DNA of 64,000 nucleotides, taken from contig NZ_RCNS01000003.1 of assembly GCF_009725995.1 (NCBI RefSeq), forward strand, positions 744,001 through 808,000, read 5' to 3'. The translations under genes and the position numbers were made by a program. This DNA comes from Zobellia laminariae (GTDB taxonomy: Bacteria > Bacteroidota > Bacteroidia > Flavobacteriales > Flavobacteriaceae). This document shows, piece after piece, positions 58,030 through 64,000 of the stretch. The notes under the pieces were generated by a model, which saw nothing but the letters and a program-made list of their open reading frames with translations, had not been told where the DNA came from and searched no databases. Each line of letters begins with the position of its first letter. Positions within the stretch are counted from its first letter, which is position 1.

Positions 58030-58611
58030 TTTACCAAGTTCTTCTACAAAAACAGGGTCTTTAATTCTTTTTTCATAATTCAGTTAGTTTTAAATTTTTG
58101 AGTTAATAATGGGTTATTTGTTAATGTTTAATTAAATAGTTTGAATTTCACAATCATTAATATTAAATTTTAAGAATAATGAATTTAAAGCTGGTGCAAT
58201 TTAGGAGATAGATAAATTTTATAAGCAAAATACAACTCGATTAAAACTGAACTTTTAGCGTTTTAACACGATAAAATGGGGTTTTTGAATGACTAGACAA
58301 TAAAATACTAAGCGAACTAAGTAATTTTTATCCCTTTTGAATCAAATAATCAATTTGTATATTTTACATTAAAATTAATCAAAGTCGCTAAATTTTGAAA
58401 ATTGTCATCCCTATATTTTGAACTCATCACCAGTAGTTAATTGCAAATCGGTTCTAAATAAAAAAGGAAAGAATTTCGATTCTCAAACTGCAAGAACAAG
58501 TTGATTAGTAAGAATTTTTATTACATAATAATATCTTTTAAGGTGTAAAGAGGTTTTTAATAGTTGAGTATGGTGCATAATGCTCGATATAGATTGAAAT
58601 TGGTAAAAGCG
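58030..58611. other. Spacer between SusC 2 and the TPR-LuxR gene
   Basis: About 580 bp, very AT-rich, without open frames of note. It should contain the SusC 2 promoter and its control sites. I found no TAnnTTTG box close to the start and no perfect inverted repeat longer than a few bases. Confidence 0.5.
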
Positions 58612-60273
58612 TTAAATGGATGAAATAAACTCGGTAAGATTATCTGATCTGTCAAGATTTAGTTTTTTTCTTAGCCTGTACCTTGAAGTATGGACGCTTT
58701 CAATGGAAATACCTAAAAGCGATGACATATCTTTACTAGAAAAGTTGAGCCGCACTAAGGCGCAAATCTTTAGATCTGTCTGTCCTAAATCAGGAAAACG
58801 CTCCTTAATCTTCTTATAAAAACTTTGATTTATTGCAGTAAAGCTAGCCTCGAACTCCTTCCAATTATTGCCTGGGGTGCTTTGAATAGTTTTTAGCATT
58901 TTATTGACGGTCTGGCCATCTAGATTTTCTTTATTGTCAGCAAAACGTGTTTTCAGCTTTGCGATGAATTCCTCTTTTTCAATTAAACGAAGTGCTGATG
59001 CGGTAAGTTCCTTATTCTTCAATTCCAATATTTCTAGGTTATTTTGACGCTCAAGTTCTCTCTTTGCGGCTAGGGTCTTTTTTTCCATTTTATGCTTCCT
59101 TCTTAAATTTTTAAATAGTAAGAATCCATAAATCACTAAAAAGGCTAGAATAACAGTCATTAATATGAACTGTAAAAACCATATTTTATCGTCACTCTCT
59201 AATTTGGCAATACGTTGTTCTTTAATTAGTTCCTTTTCTTTTTCTTTTTGAGTTCGGAACCTATCCTTTATTTCAAATAAATGTCGGGTATTACTACTTT
59301 TTCGTCCGAAGACTTTTTCGTTCAAGATTTTAGCTTCATTATTATGATAATATGCTTTTTCATATTTATAGTCTTTAATGTACAATTTGTCAAGAGCTTC
59401 ATGGGCCATGACTTTGTAATTCGAATGGCTTTTGTAAATTCTCGATAAATCTAATGAACTGAGATAGTATGATTCACTTGTTCTATAATCGCCCATCATT
59501 CTATAGACATCACCCAATAAATAATCAATAACAATAAGGTAAGATTTACCATAAATCATAAAATGATCTCTAGAGGCTGTCAATTTTTCAATCGCACTTT
59601 CGAAATGGTTATCTGTAGCCTCCAAATATCCCGCCTCAGCTTCTAAATAAAAATTTTTCGTTTTTTTATTTAGCTTTTTCTGGGTAAGATAACAACTATC
59701 AAGGTAGCTCCTTGTACTAATAAGATTGTTATTTACCCTATAAAAATTAACAATTGAAAAATAGTCACTTAATATATATGAGAGTGTTGTCTTTTTTTGC
59801 TGGTATAGTTCTTTTTTAATTTTAAGTGATAGATTGAAATATTTTAACGCTTCTTCATCTCTTTGATAGAAACTATACAACCAACCTAGTGCTTGGTATA
59901 TGTTAGCTTTAGAGTAATCATCTTTTGACTGATCAGCCAAAATCAGTGCCTTCCAGTACCCATCATAAGAATTGCCATAATCAACAGTATGGGCATATAA
60001 ATTGGAAAGCTCATAAAGGTTGTTAATCAAATTCAATGTATCCTGTTCTTTAGTATAGAGCGCAATACTCTTTTTAAAGTAATAAATTGAACTATCAGGC
60101 TTAATATATTTTAAGGCTTCCGCCTTTTTCATATGCTGATTAGTTTTGTAAACCCTAATTTCTTGGCTAAAAACCTTATTTGAAACCAAGCTAAATACTA
60201 ACAGGAAGATGTTAATTAAGTGGAATATAACTTTTCTTAAAAAGGAAGATTTTTTAATAGTTAAAATGGTCAT
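58612..60273 (-). CDS. TPR-containing membrane regulator with LuxR-type HTH
   Basis: A 553-residue protein with a signal/anchor (FHLINIFLLVFSLVSNKVFS). Tetratricopeptide repeats cover about residues 45-330 (LYELSNLYAHTVDYGNSYDG; YQALGWLYSFYQRDEEALKY; YLLGDVYRMMGDYRTSESYY). One membrane helix follows (FLQFILMTVILAFLVIYGFLLF), then a coiled coil, and a C-terminal LuxR/GerE helix-turn-helix: GQTDLKICALVRLNFSSKDM, then LGISIESVHTSRYRLRKKL. Proteins of this build sense something in the periplasm through the TPRs and regulate transcription from the membrane. Its place directly upstream of SusC 2 makes that gene pair its likely target. Frame intact. Confidence 0.85.
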   Translation of the reverse strand: MTILTIKKSSFLRKVIFHLINIFLLVFSLVSNKVFSQEIRVYKTNQHMKKAEALKYIKPDSSIYYFKKSIALYTKEQDTLNLINNLYELSNLYAHTVDYGNSYDGYWKALILADQSKDDYSKANIYQALGWLYSFYQRDEEALKYFNLSLKIKKELYQQKKTTLSYILSDYFSIVNFYRVNNNLISTRSYLDSCYLTQKKLNKKTKNFYLEAEAGYLEATDNHFESAIEKLTASRDHFMIYGKSYLIVIDYLLGDVYRMMGDYRTSESYYLSSLDLSRIYKSHSNYKVMAHEALDKLYIKDYKYEKAYYHNNEAKILNEKVFGRKSSNTRHLFEIKDRFRTQKEKEKELIKEQRIAKLESDDKIWFLQFILMTVILAFLVIYGFLLFKNLRRKHKMEKKTLAAKRELERQNNLEILELKNKELTASALRLIEKEEFIAKLKTRFADNKENLDGQTVNKMLKTIQSTPGNNWKEFEASFTAINQSFYKKIKERFPDLGQTDLKICALVRLNFSSKDMSSLLGISIESVHTSRYRLRKKLNLDRSDNLTEFISSI

Positions 60274-60842
60274 GACCGTTTATTTAAAAATAATTCATTT
60301 TAATCTGGTTTCAAAAACAAAATAGAATAACCTTTATGAAATTAAACTGAACTAATTTTCGTTTATTTTAATATTTTACAACATAGCTCTTGTCTAGTTC
60401 AAAAAATCTCAAATACTCAAAAATTATATGAGTGTTTAGTTTTTGTCCAGTTTCATTTTGACTTAATTAAAAGAACTATTCTCACATTTTTTTTTTTTGC
60501 TAAAGTAATAATCTATTCTTTGATTTTGTATCAAATTAATAATATTAGTTGTTAATCATGTTAAGTATTCAAATCAATCTATTATTTCTTAACATAAAAC
60601 TGATTGATGTCCTTGATTATTTGCGTAATTCGAAACCTTTTATTATTTAGTCAGTTATAATCGCGTTCCGCTTGTTTGTTGAGTTTGAGGTTAATATTTA
60701 TCCGACATAAAATATGGACAAAAGTATAGACTAAATAGAAATTCTAGTTTACCAACTTAGCATACCTATAAATATGAAAATATAAAGCTTTATTTGATTA
60801 AAATAACAGGCAGACATTATATATAACCTTTAACTACTGAAA
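60274..60842. other. Divergent spacer between regulator and GH2 gene
   Basis: About 570 bp at the divergence point of the PUL, AT-rich and free of reading frames. It must carry promoters for both directions. A run of eleven or so T is at 60488-60499. No hairpin, repeat or consensus promoter could be established by eye. Confidence 0.45.
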
Positions 60843-61943
60843 TTGAAAAAAATCTTATTATTTTTTATCTCAATAACACTTTTTTGTTGTAACAAAAAGG
60901 AGACTTATACGGTATCACCTGATTTTAATTTTGATTGGCAGTTTCGTTTGATAGATTCGGTTTCTAAAGAACATGATTGGAAAAAAATCAGATTACCACA
61001 CGATTGGAGCGTTGAAGCCTCTTTTGATTCCATCACCGGAGAAGGTGCTACCGGCTATTTGCCTGGTGGAATAGGGGAGTATAAGAAAGAGTTTCCATTG
61101 AAATTAGCTGACGATCAAATGGCCTATGTTGTTTTCGATGGGGTGTATAACAATGCCACGGTGTCGCTGAATGGACAGGAGTTAGGTTTTCATCCTTATG
61201 GTTATTCTCCGTTTTATTTTGATATTAGTTCAAAGCTGAAAAGCGATAATACTTTAAATGCCCTAACAGTAAACGTAGACCGAACCCGTTATGTAGATAG
61301 TCGTTGGTATAGTGGTTCTGGTATTTATCGGAATGTTGAACTACATGTTAAGAACAAGCTGCATATTCCCATATGGGGAACGTTTGTTACTACACCTAAG
61401 GTGTCAGACAATCTTTCAGAAGTGAGTGTAGAGGTGAAGGTTACTAATGCATATGAAAAGGAAAAAACTATAGAAGTATATACTGAAATTTTTGACGGTA
61501 ATGGTGTCAGCGTTGGGCAACAACCAAGTGAAATGGTCATTAATTCGAACGATACTTCCACGGTCACACAATTTCTATCCGTTGAAAACACTAAAGTTTG
61601 GGATGTAGACAACCCTTATATATATAAGGCGGTTACCTCGGTGGTTCAAAACGGAAAAATATTGGATACGCAAGAGACCCCATTCGGAATTCGAACCTTT
61701 CGATTTGATGCGAACGAGGGGTTCTTTTTAAATGGAAAGAATAGAAAAATAAAAGGTGTTTGCCTGCATCATGATGCCGGTCTGGTAGGAGCAGCCGTAC
61801 CAAAAGGAGTCTGGAAGAGACGTTTGAATAAGTTAAAGGAAGCAGGTTGCAACGCCATTCGAATTTCACATAATCCAGGGTCACAAGAATTTTTAGACTT
61901 GTGTGACGAAATGGGGTTTTTGGTGCAAGATGAGTTTTTATAA
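60843..61943 (+). pseudogene. GH2 beta-galactosidase-type protein, C-terminally truncated
   Basis: The first 366 codons of a GH2 enzyme, which would normally have 800 or more. A lipoprotein signal (KKILLFFISITLFCC) starts at a TTG; no ATG is in frame, which is itself odd. The jelly-roll domain has IRLPHDWSVEASFD, PGGIGEYKKEFPL and YVDSRWYSGSGIYRNVEL. An Ig-like domain follows, and the barrel starts NRKIKGVCLHHDAGLVGAA and CNAIRISHNPGSQEFLDL, ending GFLVQDEFL and a stop. Both catalytic glutamates lie beyond this point and are missing. The 240 bp that follow contain no recognisable remainder, so a deletion is likely. It could only bind sugar, if made. Confidence 0.8.
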
Positions 61944-62187
61944 AATAAAAGAAGTGTAGTAGCTTTTTTAGATTACCGGTTAAATTCTAAAAGGGTTACC
62001 AGTAATGTATAAACAAAATTTTTAAATAGAATGGGAATAACTACTATGTTTGATAATAGGGCTTTGTTTTATTAACGATGAGCCTACTTTGACACTTTTT
62101 AGCTTTTTTGTAGCGAAATAGCTATTCAAATAATTTTAAAAAAATTATACACTTATACACTCTAAATATGAAACTAATTAATCAATT

Positions 62188-63828
62188 ATGAAAAAATTAT
62201 TTATTCTAGCGTTAACCTTTTTAATCAACTTTAATCTTGTGGCACAAGATAATGTTGTGTTTGAACCAACATGGGAATCTTTATCTCAGTACGAAACTCC
62301 AGAATGGTTTCGCGATGTAAAATTTGGAATATGGGCACATTGGGGACCTCAAAGCGAACCTGGTTACGATGATTGGTATGCACGCAATATGTATATTGAA
62401 AAATCAGCTCAATATAATTTTAACTCAGAAGAAATTAAATTAGGCACAGAAACAAATAGTCAATATCGCTATCATTTAGACCATTACGGTCATCCTTCAG
62501 AGTTTGGCTTTAAAGATGTAATTAATGAATGGAAAGCTGAAAAATTTGATGCCGATGCTTTAATAAGTTTATATAAAGATTGCGGTGCTAAGTATTTTAT
62601 GGCTATGGCCAATCATCATGATAATTTTGATACTTACAATTCTAAATACCAACCTTGGAATGCTGTTAATGTTGGTCCAAAAAAAGATATTCTGGGCGAA
62701 TGGGCAACAGCAGCTCGAAAATATGGACTTCGTTTTGGTGCCAGTGTACATAGCTCTCACGCTTGGTCATGGTATGAAACTTCTCAAGGTTCAGATACCG
62801 AAGGCCCTTATGCAGGAATTCCATACGATGGGCACTTAACTAAAAAAGATGGTAAAGGAAAATGGTGGGAAGGTTTAGATCCTCAAGATTTATATGCGCA
62901 AAACCATACGCCTAGTAAAGCACACTTGGAATGGAGCTGGGATCCTGAAAGAGGAAGTAGTGTACCAGATAAAGCTTATATGGAAAAGTATTATAACCGT
63001 GTAGTTCAGCTTTGGGACGACTATGATTTAGATCAAATTTATTTTGATGATTTTGTATTACCATTTTATGAGATAGATTCTACTTTAGGACTTAAATTGG
63101 CCGCTCATTTTTATAATGAAAGTACACGAGAAAATGGTAAAAACGAAGCCATTATGAATACTAAAATGCTTAATAAATCTCAACAAGAAGCATTAACCTA
63201 TGATATTGAGCGAAGCAAGGCATCTGGCATTTTAGAAAAACCTTGGCAAACTGATCATTGCATTGGCCGTTGGCATTATGATAAAGAATATTATTATAAA
63301 CATAAATATCAACCCGCTAGTGAAATAATTGATATGTTGGTAGATATTGTTAGCAAGAATGGTAATTTAATGTTGAATTTACCGCTTAGAGGTGATGGTA
63401 CGCTTGACACGGATGCAACAAAAATTATTAAAGAGATAGGCGCATGGCTAAAAGTGAATGGGGAAGCCATTTATAAAACACGCCCTTGGGAAGTGTATGG
63501 CGAAGGGCCATCAACAGAAGAGAAAGAAACGAATTTGGGTGGTATTTATGGGCGTACGGGAAAAACTTTCTCCGCTAATGATATTCGTTTTACACGCTCT
63601 AAGGATAATAAAACTATTTACGCTATTGGTCTAAGATGGCCTGAAAATGGTCATGTAACAATCAAATCTTTATCCCCAACAGCTTCAACAGCAAAAGATG
63701 TCAAGGACGTGTATTTAATTGGGTTTGAAGGGAAGGTTAAATGGGAAATTGATAGTTATGGCCTTCAAGTAAAACTACCTGCAGAGGTAACCTGTTCACA
63801 GGGTTTTGCATTAAAAATTGTGCTATGA
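62188..63828 (+). CDS. GH29 alpha-L-fucosidase
   Basis: A 546-residue exported fucosidase with signal peptide FILALTFLINFNLVAQ. TPEWFRDVKFGIWAHWGPQS (37-56) is nearly the same as in the gene at 32048-33676; NHHDNFDTYNSKYQPW (142-157) and DGKGKWWEGLDPQDLY (221-236) are also shared. The nucleophile is Asp287 in LDQIYFDDFVLPF. A C-terminal beta domain includes TFSANDIRFTRS. It is divergent in orientation from the main operon, with its own 240-bp upstream region, and probably belongs to the same regulon. The difference in the catalytic loops (SSHAWSWYETSQ against HGEAAWGFFESS) suggests a different leaving group. Confidence 0.93.
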   Translation: MKKLFILALTFLINFNLVAQDNVVFEPTWESLSQYETPEWFRDVKFGIWAHWGPQSEPGYDDWYARNMYIEKSAQYNFNSEEIKLGTETNSQYRYHLDHYGHPSEFGFKDVINEWKAEKFDADALISLYKDCGAKYFMAMANHHDNFDTYNSKYQPWNAVNVGPKKDILGEWATAARKYGLRFGASVHSSHAWSWYETSQGSDTEGPYAGIPYDGHLTKKDGKGKWWEGLDPQDLYAQNHTPSKAHLEWSWDPERGSSVPDKAYMEKYYNRVVQLWDDYDLDQIYFDDFVLPFYEIDSTLGLKLAAHFYNESTRENGKNEAIMNTKMLNKSQQEALTYDIERSKASGILEKPWQTDHCIGRWHYDKEYYYKHKYQPASEIIDMLVDIVSKNGNLMLNLPLRGDGTLDTDATKIIKEIGAWLKVNGEAIYKTRPWEVYGEGPSTEEKETNLGGIYGRTGKTFSANDIRFTRSKDNKTIYAIGLRWPENGHVTIKSLSPTASTAKDVKDVYLIGFEGKVKWEIDSYGLQVKLPAEVTCSQGFALKIVL

Positions 63829-63943
63829 AAAAGAGGTTCATCTCATGTAGAAAAGATGATGAACTAAACAAATCTAAAAAATATCAGAGACCACATACAA
63901 GTTTAAATAAAGTTGCTCTAAATATTTTATATTAATTCAGATA

Positions 63944-63985
63944 AAAACTTTTCCTTTAAAGTAGATGCATTGAAGGAGAAGTTTT
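63944..63985 (+). terminator. Possible terminator after the last GH29 gene
   Basis: AAAACTTTTCCTT (63944-63956) and AAGGAGAAGTTTT (63973-63985) pair over 13 positions with one mismatch, separated by a 16-base loop. A short T-rich stretch follows. It is about 115 bp after the stop codon, further than usual, so this is tentative. Confidence 0.4.
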
Positions 63986-64000
63986 ATTCTTAAATGAATT

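Noticed and set aside
58272..58280. TAAAATGGG shared between the spacers before SusC 1 (46092-46100) and SusC 2
   Set aside because: Nine AT-rich bases at different distances from the starts; likely by chance and too short to call a common operator.
61972..62006. Imperfect inverted repeat ATTACCGGTTA/TTACCAGTAAT after the GH2 fragment
   Set aside because: Two mismatches in eleven, long loop, no T-run; not convincing as operator or terminator.

Overview
The window looks like chromosomal DNA of a marine-type Flavobacteriaceae bacterium (phylum Bacteroidota). The support is two SusC/SusD pairs, an AraC-type hybrid two-component regulator gene, a FecR/ECF-sigma/TonB-receptor transport cassette, three GH29 fucosidase genes (one of them a remnant), AT-rich intergenic DNA and almost no Shine-Dalgarno sequences. 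I cannot name the genus. I saw no rRNA, tRNA, CRISPR array or intact insertion sequence.

Layout. 0-4.9 kb: a cell-surface-signalling uptake cassette on the minus strand (ECF sigma, FecR, STN-type TonB receptor, start of an exported protein). 5-7.5 kb: NhaA antiporter and a tandem universal stress protein. 7.7-12.1 kb: a DCC-type thiol protein, then a tight three-gene operon facing the other way that encodes a DUF1704/QEGLA zinc metallopeptidase, a glutathione-synthetase-like ATP-grasp ligase and an AstE/aspartoacylase-like M14 amidohydrolase. 12.2-14.4 kb: a decayed NAD-dependent epimerase and a second, divergent NhaA. 14.9-18.4 kb: a large multi-PAS histidine kinase gene cut by one in-frame TAA. 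18.6-28.5 kb: small envelope and stress genes (lipoproteins, MgtC-like, DUF2490, ferredoxin-reductase-like, Cys-rich copper-binding-like, DJ-1/PfpI, PRC-barrel), a frameshifted D-2-hydroxyacid dehydrogenase and an M23 lipoprotein. 28.9-31.4 kb: response regulator, LacI-type remnant, MarC.

31.6-63.8 kb is a polysaccharide utilization locus (PUL). On the minus strand, from high to low coordinates: TPR-LuxR regulator, SusC/SusD pair 2, an FG-GAP/UnbV lipoprotein, a hybrid two-component regulator, SusC/SusD pair 1, a phosphodiesterase-alkaline phosphatase fusion, an HGSNAT-like membrane acetyltransferase, GH31, a GH29 remnant and two intact GH29 genes. On the plus strand: a truncated GH2 and another GH29, with a 2-dehydro-3-deoxygalactonokinase remnant at the far edge. 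The enzyme set points to a fucosylated glycan with alpha-linked hexose and perhaps phosphodiester decoration. No sulfatase is present in the window, which argues against a typical sulfated fucoidan.

The most striking general property is the number of broken genes. At least seven otherwise well-preserved genes carry a single-base break (FecR, histidine kinase, dehydrogenase, acetyltransferase, SusD 1, FG-GAP protein, and the hybrid regulator with four). Six of the breaks lie in A/T runs of exactly seven bases and one in a run of six. Older remnants with deletions or many stops (epimerase, GH29, GH2, DgoK, LacI) show that real decay has also occurred. Whether the homopolymer breaks are sequencing error, mutation or sites of slippage decides how much of the PUL works.
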